This document shows, in pieces, positions 10,415-19,167 of a DNA stretch of 64,000 nucleotides. Both the position numbers and the translations under genes were made by a program. This stretch comes from Caldilineae bacterium (GTDB lineage Bacteria; Chloroflexota; Anaerolineae; JAAEKA01), in assembly GCA_020634555.1 (NCBI GenBank), contig JACKBK010000004.1:1-64000 (forward strand), given 5' to 3'. Each line of letters opens with the position of its first letter. The first letter of the stretch is position 1. The notes under the pieces were generated by a model that saw nothing but the letters and a program-made list of their open reading frames with translations, did not search any database and was not told the DNA's origin.

Positions 10415-11610
10415 TGAGAGTATTCGGTAATTCTGTTGGATTGAGGATGGGCTCCGAAACAGGTTAGAATAGGTTGAACAATAACCGACCTAATCAAATC
10501 CAGCTTCGGAGGCCCAAGAATGAACTCTACCGTACTTACCGTCAAACGGACAAATGGTCTGACGCCGATGGATACAGACCTGGGACTGTTGCCAGCCAAG
10601 CGAGGCAAGCGCTTATGGATCAATCCACTCCAATTGGTCGAGATGACGCATGCCCTGGCCATGGCCGAGTGGGCTTTGCAGCTCAGTCAGAAGTTGCGAC
10701 CGACGTTGCTCACACCGGTGCGACGTGGACGCAAGCAAGTGTATCGCGATAGCAGCATCATGATCGTCGCACTGGTGCAAGTAGCCTGGTGGCTAGGCTA
10801 CGAAGAAGTCATCGACTATTTCCGAGAGCATTCCGAGGCTGCTCAGGCAGCTGGGTTTCCTCCTGGTCGAGTGATCTGCGCCAGCCAGTACTGGGAACGG
10901 CGTCGTGCCTTGGGCATCCTTCCATTCTGGTGGCTGTTTGTGGCGATGGTCTGGCAATTGGTGCGGATGGCTGTTATCCAAGGCACCGATTTGATTGTCG
11001 ATGCCACGATCCAGCGCACCTGGTTTCACGACGATCCGGACGCTGGCTGGAGTTTTCCCAAACCAGGCAAAGGCTCTGTCTTTGGCTACAAAGTCCACAC
11101 CGTGGTCGATCGCTGGTCGCAACTGCCTGTCTTGTTTCTGATCACACCTGCCAATCACCAAGAGAGCACCGTTGCCATCCGCTTGCTCAGCCTGGTGGCT
11201 GCCATCTTCCCTTTCTCGATCCAGATCGTACGTGCCGATGCTGGTTACTTCACCATGCCGATTTGGAACTTCATCCACTCAGTTCTTCGTGCCAGTCCTA
11301 TCATCGACTACAACCTGCGTCGGCGAGGCAAGCGCTTTCTGGCTACCCGTTTCTTTCTCAGCCAGTGGCACTTTCACCTGGGCCCTCGTGCCATCATCGA
11401 ACGCCATTTTGCCTGGGCCAAACGCTACTTCGGTCTCGAAGCTGCTCGTTGGCGTGGCCTCACCGCCGCTTATCAACACACCGCACTTGTCTACTCAGTC
11501 ATGCTCTGTGTTGCCATCGTCGCTTATCGCTGCCAACGCCGTGAACTCGCTGGCTCCAGAACTCGTGTCCTGGCTCTCAAAACGATCGCTTGAATTACCG
11601 AATACTCTCA
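10415..11610 (+). mobile_element. Insertion sequence with 19-bp terminal inverted repeats
   Basis: The ends at 10415-10433 and 11592-11610 are perfect 19-bp inverted repeats (TGAGAGTATTCGGTAATTC at the left). The element is about 1.2 kb with a single transposase gene whose stop codon overlaps the right repeat. I see no target-site duplication directly outside the repeats. The right flank is the truncated end of a decayed minus-strand gene. The element looks intact and potentially active. Left-end leader bases contain an imperfect inverted pair (GGGCTCCGAA / TTCGGAGGCCC) around the transposase ribosome site. Confidence 0.9.
10520..11593 (+). CDS. DDE transposase, IS4/IS5-like
   Basis: Cuts and rejoins the element ends. 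The 357-residue product has a DDE_Tnp_1-like core: first Asp in LIVDATIQRTW, the conserved FGYKVHTVVDRWSQLPVLFLITPANHQEST block, second Asp in VRADAGY, and the Glu in IIERHFAWAKRYFGLEAARWRGL with the YREK-like R..E spacing. CGGAGG lies 8 nt upstream of the ATG. The frame is unbroken. Subfamily is not certain; IS5, IS4 and unclassified relatives share these blocks. Codon use is less GC-skewed than in neighbouring housekeeping genes, as expected for a mobile gene. Confidence 0.88.
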   Translation: MNSTVLTVKRTNGLTPMDTDLGLLPAKRGKRLWINPLQLVEMTHALAMAEWALQLSQKLRPTLLTPVRRGRKQVYRDSSIMIVALVQVAWWLGYEEVIDYFREHSEAAQAAGFPPGRVICASQYWERRRALGILPFWWLFVAMVWQLVRMAVIQGTDLIVDATIQRTWFHDDPDAGWSFPKPGKGSVFGYKVHTVVDRWSQLPVLFLITPANHQESTVAIRLLSLVAAIFPFSIQIVRADAGYFTMPIWNFIHSVLRASPIIDYNLRRRGKRFLATRFFLSQWHFHLGPRAIIERHFAWAKRYFGLEAARWRGLTAAYQHTALVYSVMLCVAIVAYRCQRRELAGSRTRVLALKTIA

Positions 11611-12836
11611 CTACAGCAAAAGCCAGGGGGTCTGACAACCGAGTTGAAGGGTGAAACTCTGCTCAATGCCAGTGTTGACGCGCGTCAAAGGCATTTGGCG
11701 TCACGGGAAAATCGCTCCAGCGGGTACTGGCAGTGATATATGCGTTACCAATCGCATCGACACGATGGTTGGGGCGGTGGCAATCTGAACCGCCGCCCAG
11801 AAAGGTGGAATAGACCAGGTACCGCCAAATGGGTCCATTTTGCCAAAGAGGCCTGACACGTGCTGCTTGTTCGTGGCGAACGCGCCTGCGTCACAGGAAG
11901 TCCCTCCACCATGTTTCCGCACCTGCTACATAAGGGCTACAGCGATCCATCACGGCCATGGCGCCGTTAAGATCCTTTTTCGGTGCCGCCCAGAAACGTA
12001 ATTGAAGGCTGTGGTAATCCTGGCAGCATTGATGAAGCGTGCGGAACCTGGGGAAGTGATCTCGATGCCGGGAGACAAACGGGGCGAAACCGAACTGTTG
12101 TGCCCAAGACTGTACGGTCAGTCTTTACGATATCCGCAGCTTGCAGCAGTGGGAAGTCAATCAATCGCCGCCGTGCCAGCGCCGCAAATGATCCTCGTCT
12201 GCGACGGCATCGGCGCCCCGACGCAGCTGCACTGCAGACAGGTCGGCGTCGGTCCCGGCTGCCAGCCGCAGCGCCAATCTTGCCGCCGTCCTCGCCCGTC
12301 AGTTCTGTATCGACGCCAGATGCGATCCACGTAGCAATGCCGCCCCAACCGGCAGGCCGTCTGCCACTGGTCTGGGTCGCGTTGTCGAAGTAGTTGATCG
12401 TCGTATCCAGCGGGTCGATGGTCTCCGCCGCAGCTGTCGGTTCGCCCCGGCGCCAAGTTTGATGTTGACGCCGTTGAGAGCAGGGGACGTCCGCACGATA
12501 GCGCTGCAGGAGACCGGCGTATCGACCCCTCGGCGCTTCTTCTTCCGGCCGCTCCAGCACAGTGAGCCAGATCGCATCCCTGCGCCAGCCACATCGTTGC
12601 AGCCGGCCCACCCCAGACCTGGAAACGTGCCGTCGTTCCACTGGCCTGATGAACATCACCGGGCCGCTGGCGAAAAGCGTCCGGGGTTACGCGATGTGAC
12701 TTCTTCGTTGTCTGCTGAGGCGATCTTTCGTTCACCAGCCTGACCTGTTTCACCGGCTGGCGCGATACTGCGCGCGCTGGCGGGCTGTTGGCAGCATTAT
12801 GACAACTATCAGCAGGCTAATAGCGTATGCCTTCAT
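11611..12836 (-). pseudogene. Decayed SBBP-type surface protein gene, truncated by the IS
   Basis: An ATG at 12834-12836 opens a signal-peptide-like MKAYAISLLIVVIMLPT, then the frame breaks at a TGA. Recognisable pieces continue in changing frames: NYFDNATDPDQWQT (compare the VNYFxGNDPxxWxT block at the head of SBBP proteins), LPLLQAADIVKTD, and at the end YSTFLGG with VDAIGNAYITASTRWSDFPVTPNAFDAR, a good SBBP beta-propeller repeat. Several frameshifts and stops make it non-functional. The 3' end stops at the right repeat of the IS, so the element or an associated deletion removed the rest. Original role was presumably an exported propeller protein. Block identities are from memory of the family, not an alignment. 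Confidence 0.65.
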
Positions 12837-13177
12837 AATTAATCCTAATTTTTCGTGTTGCCGGTTATCTGACGATTAACTTGGAAGCTTCGATGCTTGA
12901 ACCCGATTGTTAGTTTACATTTCCAGCAGGCTATGCGCGAGGCTGAAATTGCATGACTGACTGTTATATATGTGATTGTACCATGTTTACCGACCCGGCA
13001 AATGAGTATAACGTATCCAGGGGGTGCGGTCTAAAGTTTTGGCAGGTTCTCCAAATGCTTGACGCCGCCCCGGTGAGTAAAAAGCCCGTTTGAATCCGGA
13101 TTTCGTCTCGTTTGACCTCATTGGACAAGAGGCCGGTTCCGCAAGCCGACAGACGATCCCGGTTTCTGTAAGCTGAT
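12837..13177. other. Intergenic remnant upstream of the decayed SBBP gene
   Basis: No gene supported. It is more AT-rich than its surroundings, with a TGGTACAAT box on the minus strand near 12976-12984 that could have been the promoter of the decayed gene. Bases just before 13178 show weak further resemblance to clpB (GTAAGC then a roughly 10-nt gap). Confidence 0.4.
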
Positions 13178-13302
13178 CTTCCATCGCGAGGGTGAGGAGG
13201 CCGTCATCGAGGGCCAGTTCAGGGAATTGTAACGCTGGGGAGTAGATAAAAACGGCAAACCAGGACCGGTCAAGGTCCTCGGTTTGCCGTTTTAATTATG
13301 TT
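13178..13302 (+). repeat. 125-bp direct repeat, copy 2 (clpB 3' fragment)
   Basis: A second copy of the last 18 clpB codons, stop codon and terminator, with about 7 substitutions relative to 10291-10415. Two of these change the encoded tail (Val to Ile, Lys to Gln). There is no start or upstream clpB sequence, so it is a gene fragment. After GTT the copies diverge: copy 1 enters the IS and copy 2 continues into ordinary intergenic sequence. Confidence 0.9.
13248..13294. terminator. Duplicated clpB-type terminator, now serving the lysyl-oxidase-like gene
   Basis: AAAACGGCAAACC / GGTTTGCCGTTTT stem as at 10362-10407. It lies about 87 nt beyond the stop of the minus-strand gene at 13381, and A/T runs on both sides allow bidirectional use. 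Confidence 0.75.
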
Positions 13303-13380
13303 AGATTGGAAGCGGACAATTAGCCGTCTCTGGTTGTCCAATAGTACCACAATACCCGTTGTGTGACATAGAGGTTGGCA

Positions 13381-14307
13381 CTATTCTGTCTCGACACCGG
13401 CCAGTGGTCCATCCAGCATCAGCAGTTCCTCGCCCGTCAAGTCGAAGTAGGTCGTCCCGGCGTTGTTGTTATCGTCCATCTCACGCAGTTTGTTGTCAGG
13501 ATCGACCGTCGAACGCAGTGCGTACGTACCGTCGGGCAGACCGGTGATGTCGACGATCTGGCCGGGGGTGTTGTACTCATAGGTGTCGATCCAGCCTGGC
13601 GAGATGCCCTGAATGATCTGATTGCACACCGTGTACGTCGGCTCAGGGTAGGCATCCGGCTGGTCGCTGCGCGTTTCGTCCATCAAACAGTAGCTGACCT
13701 TGTCGGTCACGGCCACAACTTCGTCGAGCGCGCCTTCCGCTGTCAGCGACCAGACCTCGTAGAGCGCGAAGTTCTCCACGTGCCAGTGGTCATGGGAGAC
13801 GTGAAACTCGAACACGCCGGCAGGGTGTTCATCGAAAGTGCCGTCTACATTGTAGACATGCTGGGTGACGTTGGTTGTTGCCGTGTTTGGGTCCGATTCG
13901 CCCAGCACCTTCAACACACCCGGTCCGGCATTCAGGATCGAGTTCGAGAAGCGGATCACGCGGTTGCCCTCGGGCCAGATCTGGACGAACATGTCGTACG
14001 GCGGCAAGGTTTGCAGGTCAGGTAAGAGAAGCGACGGATCGATAGTGGCCGTGGGAGTCGGGGCCGGAGTCGGTGTCTGCGTCGGCAATGGCGTCGGAGT
14101 GACGGTTGGAATCGGCGTTGGTGTGCGGGTCGGCGCTAACGTAGGAATGGCTGCTACAGGCGTCGGTGGCGGTGCGGTTGCTGTGGCTTGCAGCGTGGCA
14201 GAGATGGCCAGTGATGGCGTTTCGGCAGGATCGTCAGCGCTGCCAGGCGAGCACCCAACGACGAAAACAGACAGCATCAGCGGCACAACAAGCATGGGAC
14301 GAAACAT
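13381..14307 (-). CDS. Lysyl-oxidase-like lipoprotein
   Basis: Product of 308 residues. A signal peptide ending in VVGC (lipid-modified Cys19) is followed by a TPTPTP-type linker (about 40-95) and a domain with the bacterial lysyl oxidase signature: LPDLQTLPPYDM, IRFSNSILNAGPGVL, then FEFHVSHDHWHVENFALYEVW near residue 170, whose His residues bind copper, and a late D-x-DNKLREMDDNNN region. Family enzymes oxidise lysine side chains with a lysyl-tyrosylquinone cofactor; bacterial roles are not well established. The start ATG at 14305-14307 follows AGGAGA; an 18-residue extension is less likely because it would bury the signal peptide. Confidence 0.78.
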   Translation of the reverse strand: MFRPMLVVPLMLSVFVVGCSPGSADDPAETPSLAISATLQATATAPPPTPVAAIPTLAPTRTPTPIPTVTPTPLPTQTPTPAPTPTATIDPSLLLPDLQTLPPYDMFVQIWPEGNRVIRFSNSILNAGPGVLKVLGESDPNTATTNVTQHVYNVDGTFDEHPAGVFEFHVSHDHWHVENFALYEVWSLTAEGALDEVVAVTDKVSYCLMDETRSDQPDAYPEPTYTVCNQIIQGISPGWIDTYEYNTPGQIVDITGLPDGTYALRSTVDPDNKLREMDDNNNAGTTYFDLTGEELLMLDGPLAGVETE

Positions 14308-14623
14308 TCGGTAATCTCCTGAGCGAAGGACAAAGCAGCCGGTGATGCTGGAACCCGCCACGCAGAGAAAGGCGCTGTTGGATAGTGTGCTCCGGCATAT
14401 GCACGGACGTGATCGCGGGCAGTCAATTTGGCGCCACTATACCATCTCTCGCGGGTGTTGACCGTAATCGTGCTTCAGAAGCTGGCGAAGCGTTGGAATT
14501 GTCACCGGTTTGATCCAAAACGGTCTTTCACCGCTGGGCTTCTGTGACTTGCACAAAACCACGCATCGGGAGCATATTGAGCGTGACTTTACTACAGCGA
14601 ATCAACAGCAAGGAGCAATCACT

Positions 14624-16321
14624 GTGAAGCAAGCCTGGTGGAAGGAAAGTGTTGTTTATCAGATCTATCCGCGCAGCTTCTGCGACAGCAACGGCGATGG
14701 CGTCGGCGACCTTCGCGGGATTATCGGCAAGCTCGATTACCTTCAACAACTTGGCGTCGATGTGGTTTGGCTGTCGCCGGTCTACAAGTCGCCCAACGAC
14801 GACAACGGCTACGACATCAGCGACTACCAGGATATCATGGACGAGTTCGGCACGCTGGCTGACTGGGAAGAGCTGCTGGCCGGCATGCACCAACGCGACA
14901 TCAAGCTGGTGATGGACTTGGTGGTCAACCACACCTCGGACGAACACCCCTGGTTCGTCGAGGCGCGTAAGTCGAGGGATAACCCGTACCGCGACTACTA
15001 CATCTGGCGGCCGGGCAAGGATGGCCGCGAGCCAAATAACTGGAAGTCGCATTTCAGCGGGTCGGCTTGGCAGTACGACCCGGTCACGGACGAGTACTAC
15101 CTGCACCTCTTTTCGAAGAAGCAGCCTGACTTAAACTGGGAGAACCCCAAGGTGCGCCGGGAGGTCTACGCGATGATGCGCTGGTGGCTGGACAAGGGCG
15201 TCGATGGCTTCCGCATGGACGTGATCAACATGATCTCCAAGGTGCCGGGGCTGCCTGATGTGCCGCACGCGGCCGGCGATGAGCGTTACCTGTATGGCGG
15301 GCAGTACTTCCTGAACGGCCCGCGGCTGCTGGAGTTCCTGGACGAGATGAAGCGTGAGGTGTTGTCGCACTATGACATCCTCACCGTCGGCGAAACACCC
15401 GGCGTTAGCACCCAGGATGCCATCGACCTCACCAACGAAACCAGCGGCTCCTTGAACATGGTATTCCAGTTCGAGCATATGGATGTGGATACCGCTTCTG
15501 GCAGTTCCTCGCGTGAGAGCGCTGTGCCCTGGCGGCTGGCCGATCTCAAGCGGATCATGACGCGCTGGCAAACTGACCTGGAAGGTCGCGGCTGGAACAG
15601 CAACTACCTGAACAACCACGATCAGCCGCGCCAGGTCTCGCGCTTCGGCAACGACGGACCGTATCGCGTCCAGTCAGCCAAGCTGCTGGGGACGTTCCTG
15701 CATATGCTGCAAGGCACGCCGTATGTCTACCAGGGCGAGGAGTTGGGCATGACCAACGTGGCCTTCCCGTCCATCGAGGACTACGACGACATCGAGACGG
15801 TCAACATGTACCACGAATTGGTAGACGAGCAGGGCAAGGACCCTCAAGCTGTGCTGGCCGTGGTCCACGCCAAGAGCCGCGACAACGCCCGCACGCCTGT
15901 GCAGTGGGACGACAGCCCCAACGCCGGGTTCACCAGCGGCACGCCCTGGCTCAAGGTCAATCCCAACTACACGACCATCAACGCCCGGCAGGCGCTGGCC
16001 GACCCAGACTCGATCTTCCACACCTACCGCCGGCTGATCCGGCTGCGCAAGGAGAACCCGATCATCGTCTACGGCCGCTACGATCTGCTGCTGGCGAACC
16101 ATCCGCAGATCTATGCGTTCACGCGCACGCTGGAGGACGACCGCCTGCTGGTGCTGCTGAACTTCTCAACCGAAACGCCGCTGTTCGAGCTGCCAGAAGA
16201 CGTTCGTTATGCTGGTTGTGAGTTGCTGATCGCCAACTACCCGGTCGATTCACCGGATGAGATTCAACGGATGACATTGCGGCCCTACGAAGCGCGCGTA
16301 ATTCGGCTGTTGCCTTTGTAA
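14624..16321 (+). CDS. GH13 alpha-glucosidase (oligo-1,6-glucosidase type)
   Basis: Hydrolyses alpha-glucosidic bonds of small oligosaccharides, probably in the cytoplasm as no signal peptide is present. The 565-residue product opens with WWKESVVYQIYPRSFCDSNGDGVGDLRGI, as in oligo-1,6-glucosidase, trehalose-6-phosphate hydrolase and sucrose isomerase. Catalytic nucleophile Asp199 (GFRMDVIN), acid/base Glu257 (TVGETPG) and stabiliser Asp333 (NNHDQPR) are present. The GTG start at 14624 has AAGGAG 8 nt before it. Substrate among isomaltose, trehalose-6-P and sucrose cannot be fixed from sequence. No transporter or repressor gene adjoins it. Confidence 0.88.
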   Translation: MKQAWWKESVVYQIYPRSFCDSNGDGVGDLRGIIGKLDYLQQLGVDVVWLSPVYKSPNDDNGYDISDYQDIMDEFGTLADWEELLAGMHQRDIKLVMDLVVNHTSDEHPWFVEARKSRDNPYRDYYIWRPGKDGREPNNWKSHFSGSAWQYDPVTDEYYLHLFSKKQPDLNWENPKVRREVYAMMRWWLDKGVDGFRMDVINMISKVPGLPDVPHAAGDERYLYGGQYFLNGPRLLEFLDEMKREVLSHYDILTVGETPGVSTQDAIDLTNETSGSLNMVFQFEHMDVDTASGSSSRESAVPWRLADLKRIMTRWQTDLEGRGWNSNYLNNHDQPRQVSRFGNDGPYRVQSAKLLGTFLHMLQGTPYVYQGEELGMTNVAFPSIEDYDDIETVNMYHELVDEQGKDPQAVLAVVHAKSRDNARTPVQWDDSPNAGFTSGTPWLKVNPNYTTINARQALADPDSIFHTYRRLIRLRKENPIIVYGRYDLLLANHPQIYAFTRTLEDDRLLVLLNFSTETPLFELPEDVRYAGCELLIANYPVDSPDEIQRMTLRPYEARVIRLLPL

Positions 16322-16432
16322 ACTGGAAGCTAACCCACATTGTGAATTGTTTGTTTGAAGTATCATACTAGAACATATGTGCGCCACTGGGCGTCCCATC
16401 CCCATATACTGAAAGAGCAAGGAGAGATATCA

Positions 16433-17209
16433 ATGACGACCTATACGGAAGCCAAACCGGCGGGTACGCCGACCTGGATCGATCTGGCAACGCCCGACGC
16501 GGAAGGCGCGCGTGCATTCTACAAGGCTGTTTTCGGCTGGGACTACGACATCGGCGGGCCTGAGTACGGCGGCTACACCACGGCCCGCGTGGGTCAAAAC
16601 CAGGTGGCCGGGATCGGGGGCAACGTCATGCCTGACGGAAGTACGGTGCCTGTTACCTGGTCCGTGTACTTCGCCTCCGAAAACGCCGAAGCAGACGTGG
16701 CGAGCGCCGTAGAGTTAGGCGCCAAGGTGTTGCTTCCACCGATGGCGGTCGGTCCGTTCGGCACCATGGCTAACTTGGTGGACCCCGGCGGCGCCGTGTT
16801 TAGCTACTGGCAGGCAGGAACCCACATCGGCGCCGAGGTTATGGACGAGCCTGGGTCGGTGACCTGGTTCGAACTGTGTGCCGTCGATGTCAAGCAGTCG
16901 CGCGACTTCTACGCCGCGTTGCTGGGTACTCCGGCAGAGCCACTACCTGGTGACATGGAGTACTACGCCTTCAAGCACGGCGATGCCATGCTGGGTGGCG
17001 TCATGCAGATCGCTCCCTCGTGGGGCGACTTTCAGCCGCAGTGGGTCGTTTACTTCGCCGTAGCCAACGCCGATGAGACCGTCGCGGCGGTCGTCAAGAA
17101 CGGTGGCAAGGCGCTCAGCACCATCGATGATACGCCCTATGGCCGCATGGCCGCCGTGGCCGATCCCTTCGGAGCTTATTTCAAGGTCCTCCAACTCCCG
17201 GCGCGCTAG
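16433..17209 (+). CDS. Two-domain VOC (glyoxalase/bleomycin-resistance fold) protein
   Basis: Product of 258 residues made of two tandem vicinal-oxygen-chelate units (about 10-125 and 135-258). Each starts with WxxLxxxDxxxAxxFYxxxxGW-like sequence (TWIDLATPDAEGARAFYKAVFGWDY; TWFELCAVDVKQSRDFYAALLG) and ends with DPFG/DPGG-A-x-F. Family members bind metals, small antibiotics or cofactors; no specific role can be given. The start ATG at 16433 has GGAGAG upstream. It follows the glucosidase by 111 nt and is closed by a strong terminator. Confidence 0.8.
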   Translation: MTTYTEAKPAGTPTWIDLATPDAEGARAFYKAVFGWDYDIGGPEYGGYTTARVGQNQVAGIGGNVMPDGSTVPVTWSVYFASENAEADVASAVELGAKVLLPPMAVGPFGTMANLVDPGGAVFSYWQAGTHIGAEVMDEPGSVTWFELCAVDVKQSRDFYAALLGTPAEPLPGDMEYYAFKHGDAMLGGVMQIAPSWGDFQPQWVVYFAVANADETVAAVVKNGGKALSTIDDTPYGRMAAVADPFGAYFKVLQLPAR

Positions 17210-17236
17210 CCGCGAGGGTCTTGTTCCTGCTACAAT

Positions 17237-17275
17237 AAAAAGTTGCCAACTTTTCCGAAAAGTTGGCAACTTTTT
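17237..17275. terminator. Strong bidirectional terminator
   Basis: AAAAAGTTGCCAACTTTT pairs perfectly with AAAAGTTGGCAACTTTTT around CCG. It separates the VOC gene (plus) from the 3' end of the cytochrome/YeeE operon (minus). Confidence 0.92.
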
Positions 17276-17325
17276 CGTTCAGATATAGTTTTGCGTTTCT
17301 TCACGCCTTCTTGTTGTGAACGACT

Positions 17326-18561
17326 CTACCCGCAGCCGCCGCTGCTCTTGTCGCGCTTGACCTCCAGCTTGACCTTGGGCGTATAGTCCAGCGTCCACTC
17401 GTGGGGCGAGGGGTCAGCAGCGTCGTAACGGTCACCCAGCGCAGCCGGGAAGCTGAAGCAGAGGCTGTCATTGCCGGAGGGTGACGCCACCTGAACGATG
17501 TCGCTTTCCTCCTGCCCGAAGGTGCCGATCCACTGATTGATCCCGCCTTCCAGGATGTAAACGTTGGTGACGCTCTCGGCCTGAAGTGCCTTCCACGCCT
17601 CTGTGGCCGCCTCTTCGTCGTTGCTCATCAGCACAAACACCGTGTTGATCGCCTGCTGCGCCTGCACTTCAGGCAAGATCGAGCGGATCTGCGCCAGGGG
17701 CACGTTTTCTGCGCCGGTGATGTGGAACTGGTTGTATTCCGCCTCGGAGCGGACGTCCAGCATCACCACCCGCAACGTGTCGTTGGCGACTGAGTCAAGC
17801 AACTCGCCAGGGTTGATCTGTACCTCGCGGTTAGCCAGTGCAGCGTCCTTGACCGAGGCGATGCGTTCATACTTCTCCTCCGTGGTGGGTGTGCCGATGA
17901 TCATGACACTGACCGCGAAGGTGACGATTCCAACTGCCGCGTAGCGCCGCCAGCGGGGCTCCTTGCTCAGGTCGCGGCCGCCAAAGATGCGCTCCAGTTG
18001 CTCGGCGCCCCAGAACATGAACAGCGCCATCAGCACCACGGCGACTACAACGGCGCCAACCGGCACGCCCAACCACTCGGGGATTGTGACGCGGCCCATG
18101 TAGCCGGCTGTGTTCCACCAGTCGTAGAAGTATTCGACCGTCTCGCCGAAGACGAAGATGCCGAACAACACACCAAAAACAAAGAACAAGCCGTCGATCT
18201 TGCGCGTCGCCATCGCCACCAGCGACGTGCCGGGGCAGAAGCCGCCGATGATAAAACCGACGCCCATGATCAGCCCGCCGACGATGCCCGACGCCAGGTA
18301 GGTCGGATTGACCCACACCAGACTGAAGTCGAGAATCCCCAGCCCGATGGTGATGAACAGCAGCACCATCGCGGTGATGATCGCGCCGAACATCACCTTG
18401 AGGACGGTCATGTCTTTGAAGTAAAACTGGGCGGCCAGCTTCTTCGAGTTGCCGAAGCCGGCGCTTTCCAGCACGAAGCCGAAGGCAAAGCCGATCAGTC
18501 CGAAGATCAGGAACATCATCGGCTTGCTGACCAGTGTTTCAAGCGAAAGGGGAAATGGCAT
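17326..18561 (-). CDS. YeeE/YedE-family sulfur transporter half fused to a rhodanese-like domain
   Basis: Product of 411 residues: a membrane part (about 1-235) with six or so helices and the family Cys motif GGFCPGTSLVAMATRK, then an extracytoplasmic rhodanese-like domain (about 255-350) and a Cys-terminated tail (SSGGCG). YeeE proteins move thiosulfate or related sulfur compounds through a Cys relay. In the rhodanese unit the position of the catalytic Cys reads VFVLMSNDEEAA, with Ser, so sulfur transfer by the usual persulfide is unlikely. It begins 9 nt after the stop of the partner YeeE gene; together they would form one pseudo-twofold transporter. Last gene of the operon. Confidence 0.82.
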   Translation of the reverse strand: MPFPLSLETLVSKPMMFLIFGLIGFAFGFVLESAGFGNSKKLAAQFYFKDMTVLKVMFGAIITAMVLLFITIGLGILDFSLVWVNPTYLASGIVGGLIMGVGFIIGGFCPGTSLVAMATRKIDGLFFVFGVLFGIFVFGETVEYFYDWWNTAGYMGRVTIPEWLGVPVGAVVVAVVLMALFMFWGAEQLERIFGGRDLSKEPRWRRYAAVGIVTFAVSVMIIGTPTTEEKYERIASVKDAALANREVQINPGELLDSVANDTLRVVMLDVRSEAEYNQFHITGAENVPLAQIRSILPEVQAQQAINTVFVLMSNDEEAATEAWKALQAESVTNVYILEGGINQWIGTFGQEESDIVQVASPSGNDSLCFSFPAALGDRYDAADPSPHEWTLDYTPKVKLEVKRDKSSGGCG

Positions 18562-18570
18562 GATCGTCTC

Positions 18571-19134
18571 CTAGTTCCACAGCCGGCGCACGAAGTATGC
18601 CAGCGCGTAGGCGCCGGCAAAGACGGCGAACATGAATGCCCACGAACCCAGCGAGAGGACCGCGCCACCGGACAACGCCTGCCCGGATGTGCAGCCGCGC
18701 GCCATGCGGGCGCCGTAGCCCATGAACGCACCGCCGATGAAAGCCATCAGCCAGCGGGTGCGCTTGCTGATATGCGGGCCTCTGTTGGTCTCAACCTTCA
18801 GCCGGCCGCCGAACCAGCCGGACAAGAATCCACCGGCAATGGTGCCGAACACCAGCGGTACGACCCAGTCATCCAGCGGATTGAGCGCGCCGCCGGCCAT
18901 CTTGAGAAGGTAGGGCACGCGGTCGATGTGCGCCGGCGCGATCAGGTCTTCAAAGAACACGATGATGCGGTTTAGCCCGCCTGAAGCACCAAGCCCGTTG
19001 CCGGTGATGAAGAAGGCGGCGAACAGGACCAGTCCCAGCAGCAACCCTCCCAAATAGGGATGGATGTAGGGCCGCGTTGGACGGTCGAAGAGGCGCGAGC
19101 GCCAGTTTTTTTGAGTCTGGTTGAGAGTCGTCAT
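18571..19134 (-). CDS. YeeE/YedE-family sulfur transporter half
   Basis: Product of 187 residues with about four membrane helices and the hallmark GARMARGCTSGQALSGGA, whose Cys is the conserved thiosulfate-relay position. It is half the length of a full YeeE, and the neighbouring gene supplies the other half with its own FCPGT motif. Helix boundaries: about 25-47, 78-100, 127-145 and 155-180. It is sandwiched between the haem-cytochrome b gene (33 nt upstream) and the rhodanese-fused YeeE (9 nt downstream), which implies co-transcription and a shared sulfur substrate. Confidence 0.85.
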   Translation of the reverse strand: MTTLNQTQKNWRSRLFDRPTRPYIHPYLGGLLLGLVLFAAFFITGNGLGASGGLNRIIVFFEDLIAPAHIDRVPYLLKMAGGALNPLDDWVVPLVFGTIAGGFLSGWFGGRLKVETNRGPHISKRTRWLMAFIGGAFMGYGARMARGCTSGQALSGGAVLSLGSWAFMFAVFAGAYALAYFVRRLWN

Positions 19135-19167
19135 GTGTTACTCCATGCCTTGAACGATAGCAAACCC

